Of a DNA stretch of 64,000 nucleotides, positions 35,203 to 42,708 are shown one piece after another. Position numbers and translations under genes: made by a program. This stretch comes from Bacteroidales bacterium (GTDB taxonomy: Bacteria > Bacteroidota > Bacteroidia > Bacteroidales > UBA932), in NCBI GenBank assembly GCA_017557535.1, contig JAFYYM010000138.1, positions 59,019-123,018 of the forward strand, read 5' to 3'. Every line of letters starts with the position of its first letter. Position 1 is the first letter of the stretch. The notes below the pieces were generated by a model that saw only the letters and a list, made by a program, of their open reading frames with translations, did not search any database and was not told where the DNA came from.

Positions 35203-36254
35203 TGGTTTTGGACACAAGCGCTTTTATCGCTGATGCCAGGATGGCAGGAATAGCCTTGTCGGGAAGCATTGATGACTACCCCGACGGGATAATCATTCCG
35301 GTCGACAAACCTTACAGATGGACTTCCGCCGATGTGGTCCGGAAGATCAAGTGGGCGGCTTGCAAGCATTTCGGCAAGAAGAACCTCAAAGTCGGACATG
35401 CCGGCACATTGGACCCGCTTGCGACAGGGGTCTTGCTCGTATGTGTCGGGAAAGCCTGCCGCCTGGCGGAGAATCTCCAGAAAGAAGAGAAGGAATATGT
35501 GGCCGGAATCTCATTCGGGGCCACAACTCCCTCATACGATTTGGAGAAGGCTGTAGACAAACTGTATCCTGTGGACAATGTCTCGGAGAAGACAGTGCGT
35601 GAATCGCTTCCCCGGTTCATCGGGGAGCAGGAGCAAGTGGCTCCTTTGTTCTCGGCAAAATCCGTGGATGGGGTGAGGGCATATGAGCTTGCACGGAAAC
35701 AGTTTAAGGATAAGGGATTAGCCAAGACTGATGTCATCGAGGGTTTCGACCATTCGGTCGCAGAGACTCTTCATGTCCAGAAGATAAACATTTACGACCT
35801 GGAACTTCTGGCTTTTGAGCCGGGAGGATTTTCGAGGGCCGGGGCACTGCTGAACCTGGGCCGCGTCCATCCTCGCTACGCTGCGGCTGAGTACGGCCCA
35901 GATTCAGCGGTGCCCCAGCCAAGCGACGATACCGACCAATGCGGCCCAGGTTCAGCAGTGCCCCAGCCAAGCGATGGAACTGTCGCCAAAGGCCCTGACG
36001 GGAGAATTAACGTAGCTGACACTTCGGGGCTGGACTTGCCCCTTGCGACTATCAGGATCGCCTGCTCCAAAGGCACTTATATCCGAGCCTTCGCCAGAGA
36101 CTTGGGCGAGGCTCTCTGCACCGGAGCCCACCTGAATTCACTCCGGAGGACAAAAACAGGCGGCTTCGATGCCGAAACCGCCTTGTCTGTATCGCAAGCT
36201 GTCAGCCTATTCCCTACAAGAAATCAAGAGAAACCCGACGGTCGAGATAATTGA
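35202..36254 (+). CDS. truB: tRNA pseudouridine-55 synthase with an in-frame repeat insertion
   Basis: 350 residues from a GTG that overlaps the rpiB stop by one base. GIIIPVDKPYRWTSADVVRKIK, KVGHAGTLDPLATGVLLV (catalytic Asp71) and IRIACSKGTYIRAFARDLGEAL place it firmly as TruB, which makes pseudouridine 55 in tRNA. It is about 100 residues longer than usual. Much of the excess is residues about 211-275, a Pro/Gly/Asp-rich stretch between core strands encoded by palindromic and tandem repeats (35841-35974), one segment of which also occurs in ftsK. The insertion should fall in a surface loop, so the enzyme is probably active. Its 3' end overlaps the convergent lipoprotein gene by 41 bases. 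Confidence 0.93.
   Translation: MVLDTSAFIADARMAGIALSGSIDDYPDGIIIPVDKPYRWTSADVVRKIKWAACKHFGKKNLKVGHAGTLDPLATGVLLVCVGKACRLAENLQKEEKEYVAGISFGATTPSYDLEKAVDKLYPVDNVSEKTVRESLPRFIGEQEQVAPLFSAKSVDGVRAYELARKQFKDKGLAKTDVIEGFDHSVAETLHVQKINIYDLELLAFEPGGFSRAGALLNLGRVHPRYAAAEYGPDSAVPQPSDDTDQCGPGSAVPQPSDGTVAKGPDGRINVADTSGLDLPLATIRIACSKGTYIRAFARDLGEALCTGAHLNSLRRTKTGGFDAETALSVSQAVSLFPTRNQEKPDGRDN
35841..35974 (+). repeat. Palindromic and tandem repeat element inside truB
   Basis: The 24 bases at 35841-35864 are the exact reverse complement of 35941-35964. The 33 bases at 35894-35926 recur at 35942-35974 with two mismatches, a period of 48 bp (16 codons). The 40 bases at 35859-35898, bounded by GGCC at each end, recur inverted in ftsK at 41317-41356 with two mismatches. 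The whole block is open in the truB frame. Confidence 0.92.
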
Positions 36255-36645
36255 CCCGGTCTCTTGAAACCTGGAGAACACCTTTCACTTTCTCAAAATG
36301 AGTTATGGCATCCTCGAGATTCTGGGGATCCGGAATCCTTATCGCTATGGCATTCCCGATCTTGTAGTCGTAAATGATTGACGCTCCGTATTTTCTTATA
36401 GCCTTCTTGAGAGGCTCCTTCCCTATCTCGATGTCATAGCTGATCACGAGGACATCCCTGGAATACTCCAATCCAGAATCCCTGGGTCTTATCGGAGCGG
36501 CTCCCGGGGCAGGAATATCCGGAGAATCAAAGGAGTCCACCCTGGCCAGCTGCTTCTCTGTCCGGCTCATGGTGCTGCAGCCCGCCAGAATAGCTATCAC
36601 CACTGGCAGGCATACGAGGAAACCGATGGGTCTATTAGTCATCAT
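36214..36645 (-). CDS. Small lipoprotein resembling a subtilase propeptide
   Basis: 143 residues. A lipoprotein signal ends at ILAGC22. After a Pro-rich linker, residues about 60-140 show DVLVISYDIEIGKEPLKKAI, NAIAIRIPDPQNLEDAI and KGVLQVSRDR, which look like the ferredoxin-like fold of subtilisin-type propeptides/inhibitor I9. No protease domain is fused or adjacent. It may be a stand-alone inhibitor or chaperone-like domain, but this rests on pattern resemblance only. It overlaps the end of truB on the opposite strand. Confidence 0.65.
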   Translation of the reverse strand: MMTNRPIGFLVCLPVVIAILAGCSTMSRTEKQLARVDSFDSPDIPAPGAAPIRPRDSGLEYSRDVLVISYDIEIGKEPLKKAIRKYGASIIYDYKIGNAIAIRIPDPQNLEDAITHFEKVKGVLQVSRDRVNYLDRRVSLDFL

Positions 36646-36662
36646 CTTACTTTAGAACCGTA

Positions 36663-37685
36663 TTATTTCCCTGCAAGTTTGAAGCCAGAAGATGCCCATT
36701 CGGTCATAATTCCTTCATCATCGTAGATAAGATATCCCTCCACATCGTCCTTTGAGTCTATGAATTCCTTCGCGGCATCCAACCCTATGACCATGCAATA
36801 TGTGGCGTAGGCGTCGGCTGTGGTCGCGTCGGGAGCCACAATAGTAGCGCTCAAGAGGTTATGGTTGACAGGATACCCCGTACGAGGGTCTATTGTATGT
36901 GAATACTTACGACCGTCTTTCTCATAGTACTTGCGGTAGTTACCGGAGGTGACCACACCACAGCCACTCCCGTCTCCTCGCCATATTCCGTCCAAGTCGG
37001 CGCCGGGGGTCATATTCCCGTCAAATGGCCTATCGATACCAATCGACCAAGGCAAGCCCTTCTGGTTCAAACCTTCGCAATATATTTCCCCGATATCCAC
37101 CAACATGTCTTTAACTCCGATGGAATGGAGGTACTCCGCTATCTTGTCGGATGTGTATCCCTGGGCGATAGCGTTGAAATTCAACTTGGGGCGTATTCCG
37201 GGTCGAAGAGGTTCCATGTCCTCCCCTATCGTGTCCATACCGCAGACGGCCAAAACACTGTCAACTGTTTCCGCGGAAGGGAGCTTGTCGGAAGTGAAAC
37301 CGAAGCCCCATATGTCGAAAAGAGGTGCCGCGGCCACATCCAAGGCTCCTCCTGTCTCGTCATAGAACTTCCTGGATAAAGCGAATATCTCCTTGAACAA
37401 GGCATTTGGCCTCACTGCGGCGCCAGCGTTTAAACGGCTCAACTGCGAGCCTTTGTTGTACCCGGAAAGGGTTGTGTCAATCAAAGTAAGGATGGAGTCC
37501 ACACAAGCCTGGATCTCCATTTGAGACGTTCTCACACCCTTGAGGTTGAATTTCACCGAATATGTCCCTCCCTGGGCGTAACCCGTGAGTTGGCAATATC
37601 CCTTATCCGGAGCGCATGACAGGCAGCAAAGCGAGAGCGTGATCAGCGCCGGAATGACGGAAAAAGTATTCAAAAACCGGTTCAT
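36663..37685 (-). CDS. apbE: FAD:protein FMN transferase (ApbE)
   Basis: About 340 residues from the ATG at 37685; the frame runs 6 codons further upstream. A lipoprotein signal ends at LSC. ApbE landmarks are GALDVAAAPLFDIWGFG, NFNAIAQGYTSDKIAEYL, VDIGEIYCEG and the catalytic region YSHTIDPRTGYPVNH with TTADAYAT. It attaches FMN covalently to Thr residues of Na+-pumping NADH dehydrogenase or Rnf subunits and other periplasmic flavoproteins. A link to the two secreted FAD oxidoreductases of the PUL is not supported, since ApbE transfers FMN. It lies 17 bases upstream of the small lipoprotein gene. Confidence 0.94.
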   Translation of the reverse strand: MNRFLNTFSVIPALITLSLCCLSCAPDKGYCQLTGYAQGGTYSVKFNLKGVRTSQMEIQACVDSILTLIDTTLSGYNKGSQLSRLNAGAAVRPNALFKEIFALSRKFYDETGGALDVAAAPLFDIWGFGFTSDKLPSAETVDSVLAVCGMDTIGEDMEPLRPGIRPKLNFNAIAQGYTSDKIAEYLHSIGVKDMLVDIGEIYCEGLNQKGLPWSIGIDRPFDGNMTPGADLDGIWRGDGSGCGVVTSGNYRKYYEKDGRKYSHTIDPRTGYPVNHNLLSATIVAPDATTADAYATYCMVIGLDAAKEFIDSKDDVEGYLIYDDEGIMTEWASSGFKLAGK

Positions 37686-37802
37686 TATTGCAATTATAAG
37701 CATTTACAGGAGAATTATCGGTGTACTTGGACTGGTTTTTGCTGAAAGACTACTGTTTTCGCGAATTTTATACGATATTTGCATGTTCAAGTCAAGACTC
37801 AT

Positions 37803-38792
37803 ATGAGATTTAAAAGCATATTACTCCTTTTGTCCGCGGCTTCAATCGCCATCCTTCCTTCTTGTCACAAAAAGGATGATGACACCGAGACTGACCCGTA
37901 CCTCGACGGAACTGTCTCGTTCTCCTTCCCCTCTTTCGTAAAGGTCGGGGAACAATTGACAGTCACGCCCAAAGGAGCCGTCAATCCAACCGGCGATGTC
38001 GGTTACTACTGGTACTCCACTTGGAACTCATCCAGAGACACTGTGAAAACTGAGAGTGGACCCGGGGATGGTTCTTGGACTATGACCGTTCCCCTTGAGA
38101 CAGGTGTTTACACTCTCACTGTGGGGGCCTTCGCCGCAAATTACTCAAGTATTTCCTCATATAAGAAATTCACTGTTGTGGATCCCTCCATTGAAGGTTC
38201 CTTGAAAGGCGCCGGTTACCAGACCGATTCAAGCCTGTTGGATCAAAGGGATAATGGGGTATATTACTTGACTACCGCCGGAGATAAGGTCTGGATGCAG
38301 AACAACCTTTATTATTCCGGTTCCGGAGTCTCTTATGAGAATAGCGTGGCGATGGACCCCATAGTCGGAAGGTTCTATACCTGGAACGAGGCTGTCTCGG
38401 CTTGTCCTGAGGGCTGGCGTCTCCCGACCGATAAGGAATTTGCGGCCATGACCGGAGCTTCTGGAGAAACACTCTCTGACGTTGCCGGATCATTGATGGC
38501 GGACGCCACTTTCAATGGCCAGAAGCTTTGGACTTTCTGGCCCGAAGTGAAGATCACCAATTCCGCGAAATTCTCCGCCATCCCGATAGGATATGCCATC
38601 GACCAGGAGGGATACATGAAGTTCATGGGGTCAAGCCAGTACGCGACATTCTGGACCTCGGACAACTCCGAAGACATAGCCCTATACCGCTACCTCTACG
38701 TCGCCAATAATGACATCTATCTCGGTTACGGAGACAAAGAGTCTTTCCGAGCCTCGGTACGTTGTGTGAAAGATGCGAAAAACGGGGAGTAG
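37803..38792 (+). CDS. FISUMP-domain surface lipoprotein
   Basis: 329 residues from the ATG at 37803. A lipoprotein signal ends at LPSC, followed by HKKDDD, an acidic run typical of surface-exported Bacteroidetes lipoproteins. Residues about 35-135 form an Ig-like/PKD-like domain (GVYTLTVGAFAAN). The C-terminal part (about 150-325) is a FISUMP (Fibrobacter succinogenes major paralogous) domain: GDKVWMQNNLYY, GRFYTWNEAVSACPEGWRLP, FWTSDNSEDIALYRYLYV and RASVRCVKD. The function of this domain is unknown; it is fibre-surface associated in rumen bacteria. It is convergent with the LolA-like gene 2 bases away. Confidence 0.88.
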   Translation: MRFKSILLLLSAASIAILPSCHKKDDDTETDPYLDGTVSFSFPSFVKVGEQLTVTPKGAVNPTGDVGYYWYSTWNSSRDTVKTESGPGDGSWTMTVPLETGVYTLTVGAFAANYSSISSYKKFTVVDPSIEGSLKGAGYQTDSSLLDQRDNGVYYLTTAGDKVWMQNNLYYSGSGVSYENSVAMDPIVGRFYTWNEAVSACPEGWRLPTDKEFAAMTGASGETLSDVAGSLMADATFNGQKLWTFWPEVKITNSAKFSAIPIGYAIDQEGYMKFMGSSQYATFWTSDNSEDIALYRYLYVANNDIYLGYGDKESFRASVRCVKDAKNGE

Positions 38793-38794
38793 GA

Positions 38795-39445
38795 CTATCT
38801 CAAGTCGGTAACGACATAAGAATCATCAAGGGTCTTTTCGTCAAAACGGAAAGACTCTTTCGTTTCCAGCCTGTCTGAGAACGTGAAGTCATTGATAATG
38901 AACTCGGAGACAGAGTCATCATTCAGCTTCACCTCCGCTCCAACGAGAACCGTGGTCCCGCTCTTGAAGAAAAGTTTGAGCTCTTTAATATCCATTGAGT
39001 ACTTCCCTTTGTTCACCGGAGAAAGGGTCGAGACATCAACGGTTTTCCCCTGGAACTTACCAGCCTCGAAAGACACTTCCTCAAAAGCGGAGTCGACAGA
39101 CGTGATCATGAGAGCCGGATTAGTTGCGTAGATGTCAGCGGATTCCTCAACTGTCTCCACCAAGGCCTCCTCGGCCACTCTGTCAACAGTCCATCTGAGA
39201 CTACCGTCACACCAGACCTCCAATCCGTTGCCGTTCAGGACAAAAGCGTTATCCTGCACACGGACATCACCAGCGCCGGTCATCTTGGCGCTTGATCTCG
39301 ATGTCCGCATCGTGAAGGAATATTCAAACGAGACAAGTGAGGATGACACCTTGTCGATGAAAGACGCCAGAGTCTTGCTTTTCGCTCCTGAAGGAGAGAC
39401 GAAAGCAAAGATTAGGGCAAACGCTATGATGATATTCTTTCTCAT
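38795..39445 (-). CDS. LolA-like periplasmic lipoprotein carrier
   Basis: About 216 residues with signal peptide MRKNIIIAFALIFAFVSPSGA. The mature part shows the LolA/LppX half-barrel pattern: FEYSFTMRTSRSSAKMTGAGDVRVQDNAFVL, GLEVWCDGSLRWTVDR and LKLFFKSGTTVLVGAEVKLNDDSVSEFIIND. It would ferry lipoproteins from the inner to the outer membrane. It follows ftsK by about 40 bases on the same strand, a common Bacteroidetes arrangement. Confidence 0.85.
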   Translation of the reverse strand: MRKNIIIAFALIFAFVSPSGAKSKTLASFIDKVSSSLVSFEYSFTMRTSRSSAKMTGAGDVRVQDNAFVLNGNGLEVWCDGSLRWTVDRVAEEALVETVEESADIYATNPALMITSVDSAFEEVSFEAGKFQGKTVDVSTLSPVNKGKYSMDIKELKLFFKSGTTVLVGAEVKLNDDSVSEFIINDFTFSDRLETKESFRFDEKTLDDSYVVTDLR

Positions 39446-39484
39446 GATAACCATGGGAATTGCAGAAGTTGTGCCAGAAAAAGA

Positions 39485-41989
39485 TTATTGGTTCCTGAAG
39501 GACTCCAGGACCTTCTCAAGCTCATCCAGACTGCCGATCAGAACCTCACGAGGTTTGGATCCGGACTGAGGGCCGACGACTCCGGCGGCCTCGAGCTGGT
39601 CCATGACCCTGCCAGCCTTGGCATATCCCATGCCTAGACGTCTCTGCAGGTCTGATGTGGATCCCCTCTGGTTGATCACAATCATCTTCGCCGCCTCCTC
39701 GAAGCGCTCGTCCAGATTCTTCATGTCCACCAGGCCTCCAGAGCCATCCTCTGTGGAATCCTCGACATCAGGGAGATAATACGGGGTGTTGAAGCTCTTC
39801 TTATAACCTTGCTGCTCACCGATGAACTCGGTCAGTTTGTTTATCTCATCGCTGTCAATAAGGGCACACTGGACTCTCTCCATCTCGACCCCGGCATAGT
39901 AGAGCATATCTCCCCTTCCGATAAGCTTCTCGGCGCCCGGAGAATCCAAGATGGTTGAAGAGTCAATCCTGGAGATAACCCTGAAGGCGATACGGGTGGG
40001 GAAATTGGCCTTGATGAGACCGGTGATCACATCTACAGAAGGCCTCTGGGTAGCCAAGACAATATGGATACCCGCCGCGCGGCCTTTCTGAGCCAGACGG
40101 ATAATCGACGTGGATATGCTGCGGGCCTGGGCCTTGGCGTCCCCGCCTCCTCCGACGGACATTGTCAAGTCGGCGTACTCATCGACAATCGTGACAATAT
40201 AGGGCAGGAACCTGTGACCGTCCGTAGGGAGAAGATGACGTTCCTTGAATTTCTCGTTATATTGCTTGATGTTAGGCACATAAGCCTTACTAAGCAATTC
40301 ATAGCGCTGCTCCATCTCGGCCACAAGAGCCTTCAGCACCTTCTCTGCCTTGTCCGGCTTCTTGACTATGGCATTCTCCAGCTCTTCCTTATCGTCGTTG
40401 GCAGGAAGGACGGCGAGGTAATGGTGCAGAAGACGTCCATAGTGGGAGAACTCGACCATCTTCGGGTCAATGAAGACAAACTTCAGCTCAGAAGGATGTT
40501 TGGAGTAGAGCAAGGATGCGACCATCGCATTCAGGCCAACAGACTTTCCCTGCTTTGTGGCACCAGCAACCAGCAGGTGCGGAGCATCGGCCAAGTCAAA
40601 GACCTTGACTTTCTGATGTATGGTATATCCTATCGCTATCGGGAGCTCCGCCTTGCTGTTCCTGAACAAGTCGTCGTTAAGGACTGCCCGCATAGGCACG
40701 ATCGACGGCTTGTCATTGGCGACCTCTATACCCACGGAGTCGGTCAGTGTCACGACACGGACTCCCCTGGCGTGGAGATACATGCCGATATCCTCCTGAA
40801 GCTTCTTGATCTCAGCGATCTTTACCCCGGGAGCCGGATAGACCTTGTAGAGAGTCACAGTCGGCCCCACAATAGCCTTGACATCATTGATCTGGATCCT
40901 GTAATTCTCCAGAGTCGCCCTGATCTTATTGTTGTTTCTTGTGAGTTCTTCCTCGGAGACCTCGTGACGTCCGGTCGCATATTCCTCAAGAAGCTCAAGA
41001 GAGGGGAACTCGTACCTAGGCAGCTCATCACGTACATTGATCGGTTCGAGCTCCTTGGTGATCTCTGTAGAGAGTTCCTCGCCCTTGATAATCTCAAGTG
41101 TATTGTCTTGTTTGACTGGATCCTTCGAATCTTTGCTCTCCGTCCCGGGGGCAGACGGCAGCTCAGATGCCTCGCTTCGCTCGGCCCCACCGCTCGCGTC
41201 GCCTCGCGACGCTCCGGTCCCCCCTCTTACCGTGCCGAGGGTGGCAGGATCTGAGCCTGCCGTCTTCCCCGGGACGGGATTAACGATCGGGGCGGGCCGG
41301 ACAGCCGCCGGGCTTAGGCCGTACTCAGCCGCAGCGGAGCGAGAATGGACGCGGCCGGGCTCGGACGGCTGCCCGGACACATCAGTAGCCAGAGAGGGAT
41401 CTGTGACAGGCTCAGATGCTCCCAGGGAGTCCAGCCATAGGCGGAACTTGTCGCTGGCGAAGAATAGCCACAAAGCTAAGAGCAGCAGAAGGAGCACGAC
41501 CGTTATGACCGGACCGAAAAGATTACGGGACCAACTGACGACAGACTCGCCACACTCGCCTCCAAGCCCACCGCCGAAGACATTTCCCCATCCCGCGAGA
41601 TCAGAAATGAATGAGAGGAGGAAGGAGGCCACAAGCGCCCCGGAGATAGTGAGCAATATGGTCCTGGTCATCGAGTAATGCCACCTGCCGAGAAGCAGGC
41701 GGACAGAGACGGCGAACATGATTAGAATCAACGCAAGACTCCCGAGCCCGAACCACTCACGCACGAGCAAGTTGGCCCATTTGTAGCCAAGTTTACCAGC
41801 GATATTGCTGATCTCCACTGATTTATCTGACACAGGGGCGGCAAGGGCGCTCTGATCCACCTTCCATGTAAACACATAAGAGATGGTTGCCAGGAGGGTG
41901 AAAACAGTGAGAATGGCGACAAGCAGACCGGCTCCTTTAACCAGTCTCTCCTTGTCGTCATCATCCATCGTCTTCCAGAGCCTGCGCAT
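39485..41989 (-). CDS. ftsK: DNA translocase FtsK/SpoIIIE with repeat-derived linker segments
   Basis: 834 residues. Four membrane segments occupy about 20-180, then a disordered linker (about 185-300), alpha and beta motor domains and a C-terminal winged-helix gamma domain (RRLGMGYAKAGRVMDQLEAAGVVGP). Walker A reads AGATKQGKSVGLN, with Lys where Gly is usual at the fifth position; Walker B is IVTIVDEYADL. It pumps DNA toward dif during division and helps XerCD resolution. The linker contains two segments encoded by palindromic repeats: residues about 211-224 (shared with truB) and about 244-278 (core shared with the 61943-62060 palindrome). It lies 2 bases after the DUF4290 gene. Confidence 0.96.
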   Translation of the reverse strand: MRRLWKTMDDDDKERLVKGAGLLVAILTVFTLLATISYVFTWKVDQSALAAPVSDKSVEISNIAGKLGYKWANLLVREWFGLGSLALILIMFAVSVRLLLGRWHYSMTRTILLTISGALVASFLLSFISDLAGWGNVFGGGLGGECGESVVSWSRNLFGPVITVVLLLLLLALWLFFASDKFRLWLDSLGASEPVTDPSLATDVSGQPSEPGRVHSRSAAAEYGLSPAAVRPAPIVNPVPGKTAGSDPATLGTVRGGTGASRGDASGGAERSEASELPSAPGTESKDSKDPVKQDNTLEIIKGEELSTEITKELEPINVRDELPRYEFPSLELLEEYATGRHEVSEEELTRNNNKIRATLENYRIQINDVKAIVGPTVTLYKVYPAPGVKIAEIKKLQEDIGMYLHARGVRVVTLTDSVGIEVANDKPSIVPMRAVLNDDLFRNSKAELPIAIGYTIHQKVKVFDLADAPHLLVAGATKQGKSVGLNAMVASLLYSKHPSELKFVFIDPKMVEFSHYGRLLHHYLAVLPANDDKEELENAIVKKPDKAEKVLKALVAEMEQRYELLSKAYVPNIKQYNEKFKERHLLPTDGHRFLPYIVTIVDEYADLTMSVGGGGDAKAQARSISTSIIRLAQKGRAAGIHIVLATQRPSVDVITGLIKANFPTRIAFRVISRIDSSTILDSPGAEKLIGRGDMLYYAGVEMERVQCALIDSDEINKLTEFIGEQQGYKKSFNTPYYLPDVEDSTEDGSGGLVDMKNLDERFEEAAKMIVINQRGSTSDLQRRLGMGYAKAGRVMDQLEAAGVVGPQSGSKPREVLIGSLDELEKVLESFRNQ
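41157..41261 (-). repeat. Palindromic repeat inside the ftsK linker, related to 61943-62060
   Basis: Outer arms at 41157-41171 and 41243-41261 are inverted copies with a small bulge (both contain CTCAGAT). On the coding strand the inside reads GCCACCCTCGGC, TAAGAGGG, then an internal hairpin around GCGTCGCGAGGCGACGC, then GGGGCCG and CGAAGCG. The same ordered blocks occur in the intergenic palindrome near 62 kb. The segment is translated as Gly/Ser/Ala/Arg-rich linker. Confidence 0.8.
41317..41356. repeat. 40-bp repeat shared between ftsK and truB
   Basis: The plus strand here starts GGCCGTACTCAGCCGCAGCG and ends GGACGCGGCC. It is the reverse complement of 35859-35898 in truB with two mismatches. 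In the coding sense both copies are read in the same frame, giving GRVH-R-AAAEYG in each protein. Confidence 0.92.
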
Positions 41990-41991
41990 CG

Positions 41992-42654
41992 TTACTTCCT
42001 GTTTTTGCGGTTATTCTTCTTACCGCCCTTGCGGTTTTGCCCGTTCATTCCAAGATTGAGCCCCGGACGCGAGAAATTGGAGTCTTGTGATAATTTCGTG
42101 AGTTCCAATCCCTCCGGGACTTTGATCCTGTAGTCGGAAAGCTTCTCGATATCGGCGAAAATCGTCTCGTCAGCGACACTGTCCTTGTTCCAGATCAGAT
42201 ACTGCTGTCTCATATAGATGGCCAGAGCGCGGATCATCGCAGTCTTGACATCACCTTCAGGCTCACCCGCGATAAGATCTATAATGCTCTCGATATTACG
42301 TCCGTAATGATTAGCCCTGACCGGGGACTTATCCAATGGAATGACCAATGGCCTGGCGGCTTTAGCCTCAGGGAGAGGTGCGGGATAAGGAGAATCGATG
42401 TCGAGGTCATAACCAGCGATCATGTAGAGGTGATCCCAGAGTTTCTGCTCATAATTCTCTTGCTGATGAACCTGAGGATTAAGTGTTTCCATCACTTTCA
42501 CCACGGCCCTGGCCTGTTCGCTTCGTTTGGCCTTGTCAGGGATAGTCCTGAGCTGCTCGACCATGATCAGGATATTGCGGCCGTACTCGGGCATCTGCAG
42601 TTTCTCCCGCTCTGTATTATAGAATAATTTTATTGAATCGCCGTTCGCTTCCAT
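41992..42654 (-). CDS. DUF4290 family protein
   Basis: 220 residues from the ATG at 42654; a TTG seven codons upstream would lengthen it. The N-terminal LFYNTEREKLQMPEYGRNILIMVEQL pattern is the signature of DUF4290, a family found almost only in Bacteroidetes. The mid region is acidic and helical, and the C terminus is a strongly basic tail (GGKKNNRKNRK). No function is known. It sits 2 bases upstream of ftsK, suggesting a link to cell division or chromosome handling by context only. Confidence 0.9.
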   Translation of the reverse strand: MEANGDSIKLFYNTEREKLQMPEYGRNILIMVEQLRTIPDKAKRSEQARAVVKVMETLNPQVHQQENYEQKLWDHLYMIAGYDLDIDSPYPAPLPEAKAARPLVIPLDKSPVRANHYGRNIESIIDLIAGEPEGDVKTAMIRALAIYMRQQYLIWNKDSVADETIFADIEKLSDYRIKVPEGLELTKLSQDSNFSRPGLNLGMNGQNRKGGKKNNRKNRK

Positions 42655-42708
42655 CGAATACAAGTTAAGAGTCAATCACGCGAATATACGAAAAACAAAA
42701 CAAACACT

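Noticed and set aside
35841-35974. CRISPR-like array in truB
   Set aside because: Only two direct copies with an inverted third arm, no regular spacers and no cas genes; it is a translated palindromic repeat.
36663-37685. ApbE as the cofactor loader for the PUL flavoenzymes
   Set aside because: ApbE transfers FMN covalently, while these oxidoreductases show a non-covalent FAD Rossmann motif, and the genes are far apart.
40064-41254. Plus-strand open frame of 396 codons opposite ftsK
   Set aside because: No recognisable domain; ftsK on the minus strand has all expected motifs across this interval.
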